12,053 nt of DNA from contig DAOWNN010000033.1 of the NCBI GenBank assembly GCA_030642585.1, forward strand, positions 1 to 12,053, given 5' to 3'. The position numbers and the translations under genes are program-made. Source of the stretch: Bacteroidota bacterium. Its GTDB lineage: Bacteria > Bacteroidota > Bacteroidia > Bacteroidales > VadinHA17. The notes below the pieces were generated by a model. That model was not told the origin of the DNA. It saw only the letters and a list, made by a program, of their open reading frames with translations, and did no database searches. Position 1 is the stretch's first letter; every line of letters starts with the position of its first letter. Below, in pieces: positions 1 through 6,481 of this stretch.

Positions 1-119
1 ATAAGAAAAGATATTTCATTTTATGCATATAGGAAATAATGTTCCGATTAGATTGATACTAGAAAGCACAAAAAACAGATCATTACTTTAAAAAATCTTG
101 CTCACAAATCTGGCTCCAG

Positions 120-151
120 AAAAAAAAAAAAGACTTACATTTTTGTAAATC
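120..151 (-). terminator. Intrinsic terminator of the tRNA
   Basis: Read on the minus strand, an 8-bp stem (144-151 pairing with 132-139, one G-U wobble) closes a four-base AAAA loop and is followed directly by twelve T residues (131-120). It lies 13 bases past the 3' end of the minus-strand tRNA, so it most likely ends that transcript. The remaining bases 1-119 show no gene or clear signal. Confidence 0.78.
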
Positions 152-164
152 CTTGATTATCAAA

Positions 165-238
165 TAGCGAGAACGGGAGTTGAACCCGTGACCTCATGAT
201 TTTAAATCATGCGCTCTAACCAACTGAGCTATCTCGCC
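165..238 (-). tRNA. tRNA with UAA anticodon, short variable arm (Leu by anticodon)
   Basis: A complete 74-nt cloverleaf. The acceptor pairs GGCGAGA with TCTCGCT (G1-U72 wobble). The D-arm is GCTC/GAGC with G18G19. The anticodon stem is CATGA/TCATG, the variable loop has five bases (AGGTC), the T-arm is ACGGG/CCCGT with loop TTCAACT, and the discriminator is A. No CCA is encoded. The seven-base anticodon loop is TTTAAAA, so positions 34-36 (202-204 on the plus strand) are UAA, which reads the leucine codon UUA. Bacterial leucine tRNAs normally have a long variable arm (class II). This one is class I, and its body resembles elongator tRNA-Met or tRNA-Ile. The tRNA call is firm; the amino acid is not, and Leu rests only on the anticodon. 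A terminator follows at 120-151. Confidence 0.93.
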
Positions 239-302
239 TTTTAATACTTTAATTCCTATCTGTGAACCCCCGACCTTCCCGATTTTAATCGGGACGCTCT
301 AA

Positions 303-389
303 TCCCAAAAACAGAAAATCATCCGATTTTCGTAGTTTTACTAGAATCCTCGATTTTTTAATGAAATCATAGATTTCAGAAAAATCTGG
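303..389. repeat. 87-bp insert of short hairpins in the tRNA relic
   Basis: This stretch separates the two halves of the relic's D-loop. It is AT-rich and holds three short perfect inverted repeats: 314-320/325-331 (7 bp, 4-base loop), 333-336/340-343 (4 bp, 3-base loop) and 363-368/372-377 (6 bp, 3-base loop). No reading frame is visible. Whether it is one inserted element or gradual decay cannot be told from a single copy. Confidence 0.4.
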
Positions 390-400
390 ACCACCTGAGC

Positions 401-420
401 CCTGCCTGCCGGCAGGCAGG
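401..420. repeat. Perfect 20-bp GC-rich palindrome
   Basis: CCTGCCTGCCGGCAGGCAGG is fully self-complementary and stands out in AT-rich surroundings. Removing it restores GAGATA-GCTC, the acceptor/D-arm junction of a tRNA. Sixteen of its bases (405-420) recur exactly at 6283-6298, so it is a dispersed extragenic palindrome and not a local accident. Confidence 0.8.
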
Positions 421-576
421 TATCTCTTCATAATTTTGGTCTGCAAATATACAATTTCATTTTAAACTTTATATTCTCCCTGGCTCGATTTTAATACTTT
501 TATTCATTCCATTTTTTATTACCCCTTTTTTGTTTATATTGCAAATATTCCTTGTATTTTCATTGCAGAACTAAAT

Positions 577-954
577 ATGAAAAAAAAAATCGAACTTGAA
601 TATTCTCTCAATACCTCTCCAAGGGTAATATACTCCAGACTTAGTACTGCTGGTGGACTTTCTGAGTGGTTTGCCGACGATGTACATGTAAATGGCAAAA
701 TGTACACTTTTGTCTGGGAGGGAACTCATCAGATCGCCGAAATGATACTCAAGAAAGATAATCATTTCACCAGATTTCACTGGATTGACGATGAAGACCC
801 CAAGTCCTATTTTGAATTTAAGATTCACATCGAAGAACTCACCAATGATACAGCATTACTGATCACAGATTTTGCTGAAGAAGATGAGTGTGATGACGCA
901 AAAGAACTTTGGGATACACAAATAGGCAACTTAAAACATATACTTGGCCTTTGA
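577..954 (+). CDS. START-like domain protein (SRPBCC fold)
   Basis: A small soluble protein of 125 residues with no signal peptide or membrane segment. It resembles the START-like/AHSA1-type proteins that Bacteroidota encode next to an LptF/LptG permease. The N-terminal strand (residues 3-9), the helix with SPRVIYSRLSTAGGLSEWFA (14-33), the F-W-E strand near 45-48, the strand FTRFHWIDDEDP (64-75), and a long C-terminal helix with ELWDTQIGNLKHIL (110-123) follow the SRPBCC pattern. Proteins of this fold bind hydrophobic ligands or partner proteins; the actual ligand is unknown. No Shine-Dalgarno sequence is seen before the ATG, which is usual in this phylum. It is probably the first gene of the operon that continues with the permease 52 bp downstream. 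The family assignment is good; the function is not known. Confidence 0.85.
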   Translation: MKKKIELEYSLNTSPRVIYSRLSTAGGLSEWFADDVHVNGKMYTFVWEGTHQIAEMILKKDNHFTRFHWIDDEDPKSYFEFKIHIEELTNDTALLITDFAEEDECDDAKELWDTQIGNLKHILGL

Positions 955-1006
955 TAAATTATCCCTGAAATTACCAGTATACCTCAAGCCGTTTTAAGTC
1001 AAAAGC

Positions 1007-2497
1007 ATGAAACTATTGCACAGATATTTGGTTAAATCCTTTATCGGGCCACTGGTTCTAACCTTTCTTATTGTGCTTTTCATAATGGTAATGCAGTTCC
1101 TATGGAAATATATTGACGACCTGGTTGGCAAAGGCCTGGATTTTTATACCATAGGAGAACTGCTGTTTTATTTTAGTCTGAGTTTTATCCCCATGTCATT
1201 GCCCCTGGCAATACTACTTGCTTCTTTGATGACCTTTGGGAACTTTGGTGAAAACATGGAACTTACAGCCATTAAATCTGCAGGAGTTTCACTTCAGAAA
1301 TTGTTGCGGCCACTTGTTGCACTGGTTATAATTATAAGTATTGCCGCATTTTATTTTTCAAATAATATTTTACCAATTACCAATCTTAAATCAAGGGCCT
1401 TGCTTTTTGATATTCAGAGGCAACGCCCCGAATTTAATATCAAGGTTGGTCAGTTTTATAATGGCATTGAAGGCTATAGCATCAAAATTGCGGAAAAGAA
1501 TTTTAAAACCAATCTGTTGATAAGTATCCTGATCTATGATCACACTGAAAAAGCCGGAAATATTGCTGTGACATATGCTGATTCAGGATATATGCGCATG
1601 ACTGCAGATGAGCAAAACATAGTTCTTACCTTATTTAATGGTTACTCATATACAGAATTCACAGATAACAGAAACAGGAGAAAAAGACTAAAAGACAAAT
1701 CTTACCCGGCAAGAAAAGACCGGTTTCAAAAAGAGATTATTATATTAAAGCTTACCGGCTTTGGATTAAACCGCACCGATGAAGATCTTTTCAAAAGTAA
1801 TTATTCTATGTTGAATTTACAGCAACTTGAAAGTGCAACAGATTCCTTATCTGATATACTTGCAAAGAGAAAAGAACTAACTAACAATACTTTGAGAAAG
1901 AATCAACTCTTTGTAGGAATGCAAAGATTGAAAAGATTTCACAATGATTCTACACGTAATACCCAGAATGAATATCCTGATACTTCCATATTTGCACCAA
2001 GAGAAATACTTAACACCCTGAACCAGACAGAACAGGAATCTTATGTGGACAGGGCTCTCACAAGGGCAAGATCAACTAAGAGCTTTATTATCACATCAAA
2101 AAACACAATTCTTGCCAAAGAGAAGCGAATCAGGAGATATAAAATTGAATGGCACAGAAAATTCACCCTTTCATTTGCCTGCTTTATATTCTTCTTCATT
2201 GGAGCTCCACTGGGAGCAATTATTCGAAAAGGAGGCCTTGGGATGCCAATTGTGGTTTCCATTTTGTTTTTTCTCTTCTACCACATTACTTCCATGTCGG
2301 GTGAAAAGTTTGTGCGCCAGGATGTGCTGAATCCCTTTATCGGAATGTGGATTTCTTCGTTCCTCCTTTTGCCTATTGGAGTCTTTCTTACCATCAAATC
2401 TACCAATGATTCAGCCATTTTTAATATCGATAATTATCTGGAATGGCCAAAAAAAGTAATTGCCGGATTTCTGAAAACAAATTCAAGCTCCAAATAA
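1007..2497 (+). CDS. LptF/LptG family permease (YjgP/YjgQ)
   Basis: An inner-membrane permease of the LptB2FG type, which extracts lipopolysaccharide from the inner membrane for transport to the outer membrane. Three membrane helices lie at about 11-33, 50-72 and 100-118, followed by a large periplasmic region and three more helices at about 386-404, 411-428 and 443-463. The segment GENMELTAIKSAGVS (81-95) is the cytoplasmic coupling region that contacts the ATPase, and GAPLGAIIRKGGLGMP (399-414) is the family signature before helix 5. At 496 residues it is about 130 longer than the E. coli proteins. The extra length is a charged, probably helical stretch at about 260-375, between the jellyroll domain and helix 4; long forms are common in Bacteroidota. 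The sequence does not tell LptF from LptG, so no symbol is given. The GT4 gene starts 17 bp downstream. Confidence 0.9.
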   Translation: MKLLHRYLVKSFIGPLVLTFLIVLFIMVMQFLWKYIDDLVGKGLDFYTIGELLFYFSLSFIPMSLPLAILLASLMTFGNFGENMELTAIKSAGVSLQKLLRPLVALVIIISIAAFYFSNNILPITNLKSRALLFDIQRQRPEFNIKVGQFYNGIEGYSIKIAEKNFKTNLLISILIYDHTEKAGNIAVTYADSGYMRMTADEQNIVLTLFNGYSYTEFTDNRNRRKRLKDKSYPARKDRFQKEIIILKLTGFGLNRTDEDLFKSNYSMLNLQQLESATDSLSDILAKRKELTNNTLRKNQLFVGMQRLKRFHNDSTRNTQNEYPDTSIFAPREILNTLNQTEQESYVDRALTRARSTKSFIITSKNTILAKEKRIRRYKIEWHRKFTLSFACFIFFFIGAPLGAIIRKGGLGMPIVVSILFFLFYHITSMSGEKFVRQDVLNPFIGMWISSFLLLPIGVFLTIKSTNDSAIFNIDNYLEWPKKVIAGFLKTNSSSK

Positions 2498-2514
2498 CTT
2501 AAAGGGTTTGAACC

Positions 2515-3720
2515 ATGAAAATCCTCCAGATCTGTAACAAAGCCCCATACCCTCCGAAAGATGGAGGATCCATGGCTTCCTGGATGCTTGTTAAAGGTCT
2601 TGTCTCACAAGGTGATTTGGTTTATATAATTACCATAAATACCCAGAAACATTATGTAGAAAATCCTCAAATACCCTCACATATGAGGGATGCAGTTTCT
2701 GTAAGTCTAATTCAGACCGATACTGATATTAAACTATTAAATCTTATTCATAATCTTCTGTTTTCCAGGCTCCCGTACAATATAGAAAGATTTTGGTGTG
2801 AAAGATTTAACAATGAATTAATTTCTATCCTGAACAAAAATCAATTTGACCTGGTTCTGTTGGAAGGACTGCCATTGGCTCTTTATATAGATACCATTCG
2901 CCGGTATTTTAATGGTAAACTAATAATGAGGGCCCATAATGTTGAGTATAAAATATGGGAAGGACTTGCCAACAATACCAGAAATCCAGCAAAAAGGTAT
3001 TACTATAACTTATTGTCTTCGAGAATAAAAAAATTTGAATCTTCAGGCCTTCATAATTATGATGCCTTATTACCGATTACTGAAGCTGACAGCAGTTGTT
3101 TTAGGAAGATGAATTTTAAGGGGCCTATGTTTACATTTCCTTTTGGCTTAGACACAAAAGAATATTTACAAGAAAATAAAACGGGGAAAATTGAGAATAT
3201 AATTTTCCTTGGAGCTCTTGACTGGTCTCCGAATATTCATGGTTTGAAATGGTTTGTCAGAAAAGTCTGGCCGGAATTGAGGAATTCATTTCCGGAATTA
3301 ATTCTTCATATTGCAGGAAGAAATCCCTCAGGGAAGTTACAAAAAATGCTAAATTCCCCGGGGGTTCAATTTCATGGGGAGGTAAGAGATTCCAAAGAGT
3401 ACCTTAGACTTGGTAAAATCATGATTGTTCCTTTGTTTTCAGGGAGTGGAATGAGAGTGAAAATATTAGAAGGTATGGCAGCAGGTAAGGTAATACTGTC
3501 CACTTCTTTTGCCCTTTCGGGTATTCCTGCAGAAAATAAAAAGCATCTTTTTGTGGAAGATACTGTTCCCGGATTTATCAAACAGATAGGTGCTTTAATA
3601 AATAAACCCTCTTTGGCTGAATCCATAATTCAAAATGCCAGGAGCTTTACCAGTAAAAATTATGATATTTTTGTATTAAGTAAGAAACTGTCGCATTTTC
3701 TCAATTCCTTGAATTCATGA
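2515..3720 (+). CDS. Glycosyltransferase, GT4 family (GT-B fold)
   Basis: A 401-residue sugar transferase with the two-domain GT-B layout. The N-terminal acceptor domain opens with MKILQICNKAPYPPKDGGS (1-19), including the glycine-rich loop of GT4 enzymes. RAHNVEY (139-145) is the usual end of that domain in this subgroup. The C-terminal nucleotide-sugar domain has FLGALDWSPNIHGLKWF (231-247) and the donor-site run GSGMRVKILEGMAAGKVILST (310-330), where E319 fits the conserved second Glu of the E-x7-E region; the first Glu is replaced by Arg. No membrane helix is evident, so it is cytosolic or membrane-associated. It overlaps the next gene by four bases (ATGA), suggesting coupled translation. 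The placement between an LPS permease and a membrane GT2 suggests envelope polysaccharide or LPS synthesis. Donor and acceptor sugars cannot be predicted. Confidence 0.88.
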   Translation: MKILQICNKAPYPPKDGGSMASWMLVKGLVSQGDLVYIITINTQKHYVENPQIPSHMRDAVSVSLIQTDTDIKLLNLIHNLLFSRLPYNIERFWCERFNNELISILNKNQFDLVLLEGLPLALYIDTIRRYFNGKLIMRAHNVEYKIWEGLANNTRNPAKRYYYNLLSSRIKKFESSGLHNYDALLPITEADSSCFRKMNFKGPMFTFPFGLDTKEYLQENKTGKIENIIFLGALDWSPNIHGLKWFVRKVWPELRNSFPELILHIAGRNPSGKLQKMLNSPGVQFHGEVRDSKEYLRLGKIMIVPLFSGSGMRVKILEGMAAGKVILSTSFALSGIPAENKKHLFVEDTVPGFIKQIGALINKPSLAESIIQNARSFTSKNYDIFVLSKKLSHFLNSLNS

Positions 3721-4889
3721 TTTGGAAAATATTTTTCTGGATTTCTGTAGTAGCTCTGTTCTACAACTACCTGATTTATCAATTCATACTAATGATTGCC
3801 AGTCGGGCAAAAACCGGGAATAAGGAATTTTACACCACTGATAAAAGCTTTCCCACCGTTTCAATTCTTCTTGCTGTATATAATGAAGAAGATGTACTGG
3901 AAGAAAAAATGAAAAGTTTGTTTCAGTTGACTTTTCCTGCAGAAAAGATTGAGATTCTTGTTGGGTCTGATGCATCAACGGACAGAACAAATGAAATTCT
4001 AAAATCATTTGCCCTGAAAAACGATTTCCTGAAGAATGAGCTTTTCAAAGAAAGAATGGGGAAAGCGAAAATCATCAATAAGCTGGCAACCAAAGCCAGG
4101 GGAGAAATCCTTATAATAACTGACGCCAATACTCTTCATAAACCGAATAGCTTAAAATTGTTGGTAAGAAATTTTAAGAATAGAAAAATTGGCCTGGTGG
4201 ATTCTGTAATGAGCCATACCGGACTTGATCACTCAGGTATATCTATCCAGGAGACCACATATGTTCAGTGGGAATCCAGGATTAAGAAAATGGAAGGTAT
4301 ACTATGGGGAAGCATGATGGGGCCATCAGGAGGGTTTTATGCAATCAGAAAGTCTTTATTTCATCCTGTACCAGAGAATTTCCTGGTTGATGATTTTTAT
4401 ATCAACATGAAAGTTCTTGAAAACCAATCCTGGTCTGTTTGCGAACCACTTTCCGTTGTTGTGGAAGATGTTTCGAACAACTGGATGGAAGAATTCAGAA
4501 GGAAAATGCGAATTTCAGCAGGAAATTTTCAAAACCTTCAGAAATTCGCCCATCTTTTGTTTAAGGTATTTCAACCCGTGGGCTTTTGCTTTATTTCTCA
4601 TAAGGTGTTACGCTGGTTCGGACCTTTATTCCTGATACTTGCTCTATTGAGCAGTGCAATGAATTATAAGGAAACATTTTTCATGATTCTCTTCTATGTA
4701 CAACTCTTTTTGTTAATCAGTCCAATATTAGACCATATATTAAGGAAAATTAAAATACATATCGTAATTTTGCGATTCGTTACACATTTTTACAATACAA
4801 ACCTTGCAATTCTTGTAGGATTTCTATGGTTTTTAAAAGGAATTAAGACAAATGTTTGGCAACCAACAAAAAGGAATCAATCACAATAA
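3717..4889 (+). CDS. Membrane glycosyltransferase, GT2 family
   Basis: A 390-residue processive-type GT2 enzyme. One N-terminal membrane helix (about 5-27) is followed by a cytoplasmic GT-A domain and a hydrophobic C-terminal part with about three to four helices (285-338 and 362-375). Visible motifs are SILLAVYNEEDVLEEKM (49-65), GSDASTDRT (83-91) with the nucleotide-binding Asp, TDANT (135-139) in the DxD position, GPSGGFYAIRK (202-212), the general-base region VDDFYI (224-229), and RRKMRISAGN (261-270) in the place of QxxRW. The C-terminus carries VWQPTKR (380-386), a common ending in this family. It probably adds sugars to a lipid-linked or exported glycan. The start overlaps GT4 by 4 bp and the end overlaps ribBA by 38 bp; because the VWQPTKR motif lies in that overlap, the overlap looks real. 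The exact product is unknown. Confidence 0.88.
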   Translation: MIWKIFFWISVVALFYNYLIYQFILMIASRAKTGNKEFYTTDKSFPTVSILLAVYNEEDVLEEKMKSLFQLTFPAEKIEILVGSDASTDRTNEILKSFALKNDFLKNELFKERMGKAKIINKLATKARGEILIITDANTLHKPNSLKLLVRNFKNRKIGLVDSVMSHTGLDHSGISIQETTYVQWESRIKKMEGILWGSMMGPSGGFYAIRKSLFHPVPENFLVDDFYINMKVLENQSWSVCEPLSVVVEDVSNNWMEEFRRKMRISAGNFQNLQKFAHLLFKVFQPVGFCFISHKVLRWFGPLFLILALLSSAMNYKETFFMILFYVQLFLLISPILDHILRKIKIHIVILRFVTHFYNTNLAILVGFLWFLKGIKTNVWQPTKRNQSQ

Positions 4890-6135
4890 ACTCCCTGAAA
4901 ACTATCCGGGTCCTGGTTTAAATTCTATTGAAGAAGCAATTGAAGAAATTAAACTGGGCAATGTGGTCATTGTAGTAGACGATGCTGACCGGGAAAATGA
5001 AGGTGATTTCATAGCTGCTGCAGAAATGGCCACACCAAAGATGGTTAATTTCATGGCCACACATGGCCGCGGTTTGATTTGTGCAGCCATACCAGAGGAG
5101 AAATGTGATGAATTGGAGTTGGAGTTAATGGTAGGAAAAAACACTTCCTATCATGAAACACAATTTACGGTATCGGTAGACCTCATTGATGAGGAAAGTA
5201 CGACAGGAATTTCAGCCTCAGACAGGTCAAGGACCATCAAAGCACTTGTTAATCCAGGAACCAAGCCGGAAGATTTGGGCAGGCCGGGACATATATTCCC
5301 CTTAAAAGCAAAATCAAGAGGAGTATTACGACGGGCCGGGCATACAGAAGCCGCAGTTGATCTGGCACGATTATCCGGGCTTAAACCTGGAGGTGTACTT
5401 GTTGAAATTATGAATAAAGATGGCTCCATGGCCCGTCTTCCCCAATTGCAGGTCATTGCGGAAAAGTTTAATCTAAAAATCATCTCCATACGTGATTTGA
5501 TCTCTTTCAGGCTACTCCATGAAAGCATTATTGAAATGGGAGTGGAAGTAAAGTTACCAACAAAATATGGCGAATTCACCCTGATCCCATTCCTACAACT
5601 ATCAAATGGAATGGAGCATGTTGCACTTACGAAAGGAAATTGGACCAAAGATGAATCTGTGCTTGTCAGGGTGCATTCATCATGTGTAACAGGAGATATT
5701 TTCGGCTCGATGAGATGCGATTGTGGCATCCAACTTCATGAGGCAATGAGAATGATTGATAAGGAAGGAAAGGGAGTCCTGCTATATATGAACCAGGAAG
5801 GAAGAGGCATTGGCCTGTTTAATAAAATGAAAGCATACAAACTACAGGAACAGGGAAGAGACACTATTCAGGCCAACGTAGACCTTGGATTTAATGCAGA
5901 TGAAAGGGACTACGGTGTCGGTGCAAACATCCTGCGGGAATTACAATTGGGCAAAATTAAGTTGATGACTAATAACCCGGTAAAAAGAGCCGGGCTGGAG
6001 GGATATGGTTTAAAAATAGTTGAAGTTGTACATCTTGAAGCTCCTCCAAACGTGCACAATGAATTTTATCTTCAAACCAAAAAAGAAAAAATGGGCCATA
6101 TTCTTGAGCTTGTAAAACCGTTCAAGAATAAATAA
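4852..6135 (+). CDS. RibBA: DHBP synthase / GTP cyclohydrolase II
   Basis: A bifunctional enzyme for the two entry steps of riboflavin synthesis. The N-terminal domain (about 23-222) makes 3,4-dihydroxy-2-butanone 4-phosphate from ribulose 5-phosphate. It carries VDDADRENEGDF (42-53), HGRGLICAA (71-79), RPGHIFPLKAK (144-154) and GHTEAAVDLARLSG (163-176). The C-terminal domain (about 225-427) opens the imidazole ring of GTP. It has the zinc ligands C278, C289 and C291 (C-x10-C-x-C), EGRGIGL (316-322) and NNPVKRAGLEGYGL (374-387). Length and motifs are complete. The ATG at 4852 is the only usable start before the first domain, although it lies inside the GT2 gene; an AAAGGA stretch lies about 11 bases upstream of it. 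No separate promoter or FMN riboswitch is seen, so it is probably transcribed with the glycosyltransferase genes. Confidence 0.97.
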   Translation: MFGNQQKGINHNKLPENYPGPGLNSIEEAIEEIKLGNVVIVVDDADRENEGDFIAAAEMATPKMVNFMATHGRGLICAAIPEEKCDELELELMVGKNTSYHETQFTVSVDLIDEESTTGISASDRSRTIKALVNPGTKPEDLGRPGHIFPLKAKSRGVLRRAGHTEAAVDLARLSGLKPGGVLVEIMNKDGSMARLPQLQVIAEKFNLKIISIRDLISFRLLHESIIEMGVEVKLPTKYGEFTLIPFLQLSNGMEHVALTKGNWTKDESVLVRVHSSCVTGDIFGSMRCDCGIQLHEAMRMIDKEGKGVLLYMNQEGRGIGLFNKMKAYKLQEQGRDTIQANVDLGFNADERDYGVGANILRELQLGKIKLMTNNPVKRAGLEGYGLKIVEVVHLEAPPNVHNEFYLQTKKEKMGHILELVKPFKNK

Positions 6136-6481
6136 TGATTCTTGAATAATGATTAATGAATATTGAAGAGGGAAGAGTGAGAAATAATAACTTCCTGCAG
6201 TGCGAATAATTACGGGCTGGTTTTTCTAAAATCGTAGCTGTCTTAAAAGCTAATTTGTGGATGCTTGTCATCCTGAATCCTTCCTGCCGGCAGGCAGGAT
6301 TCAGAATGATGTTGAAAGGCCATTTTGAGACGGCCCCAGGGACGGGGTAGGTAAGCCTCCCCCACTAACCCATCATACTCCCCCAAAGAGGAGATTGAAG
6401 AAAAACTCCCTCACCCTCGGATAAGACTTTGTGTCTGACTATAATTATAAGGATTCTAGAAATAACAAAACACAAGCTTTA
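6136..6481. other. Noncoding gap with repeat element
   Basis: No convincing gene lies between ribBA and fmt. The stretch starts with an AT-rich run of TAATGATT-like words, then holds the nested inverted repeat at 6237-6334. A C-rich, G-rich segment follows (about 6335-6420), with a short CTCC/GGAG stem near 6380-6395. No strong terminator follows ribBA and no clear TAnnTTTG promoter was found for fmt. Confidence 0.6.
6237..6334. repeat. Nested inverted-repeat (REP/MITE-like) element
   Basis: The outer arms 6237-6248 (GCTGTCTTAAAA) and 6323-6334 (TTTTGAGACGGC) pair over 12 bp as RNA with two G-U wobbles. Inside, 6269-6281 (CATCCTGAATCCT) pairs with 6296-6308 with one mismatch, enclosing the GC-rich palindrome CCTGCCGGCAGG (6283-6294). 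The core 6283-6298 is identical to 405-420. No coding frame lies inside. The structure fits a small non-autonomous extragenic repeat; as RNA it could form a long two-part stem-loop after ribBA. Confidence 0.6.

Larger units (their letters stand above)
259..429 (-). pseudogene. Decayed, interrupted tRNA relic
   Basis: Pieces of a second tRNA lie in the correct order on the minus strand. They are an acceptor-like GAAGAGATA (429-421), the D-arm start GCTCAGGTGGT (400-390), the D-arm end TTAGAGCG (302-295), an anticodon-arm-like hairpin (294-277), the variable loop AGGTC (276-272), and a T-arm start GGGGGTTCA (271-263). The intact neighbour carries GAGATA, GCTCAGTTGGT, TTAGAGCG, AGGTC and GGGTTCA in the same places. 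The relic is split by a 20-bp palindrome (401-420), exactly between the acceptor and D-arm, and by an 87-bp insert (303-389) in the D-loop. The anticodon arm is 18 nt instead of 17, and the 3' halves of the T-stem and acceptor are gone, so it cannot fold into a working tRNA. It could be a broken duplicate or a tRNA-derived repeat. Bases 430-576 show no gene. Confidence 0.55.

Noticed and set aside
165..429. Attachment site of an integrated element
   Set aside because: A tRNA with a nearby relic is suggestive, but no integrase or foreign genes are visible and the relic keeps 5' parts that integration would not usually copy.
571..828. 85-residue minus-strand open frame
   Set aside because: It is antisense to the START-like gene with no recognisable motif.
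4700..4851. FMN riboswitch before ribBA
   Set aside because: This stretch is GT2 coding sequence and shows none of the conserved RFN element blocks.
5151..5729. 192-residue minus-strand open frame
   Set aside because: It lies entirely inside ribBA, which has complete catalytic motifs; it is a shadow frame.
6431..6481. GTG start extending fmt by 17 residues
   Set aside because: The added residues do not resemble Fmt N-termini, while the ATG at 6482 begins right at the conserved first strand.
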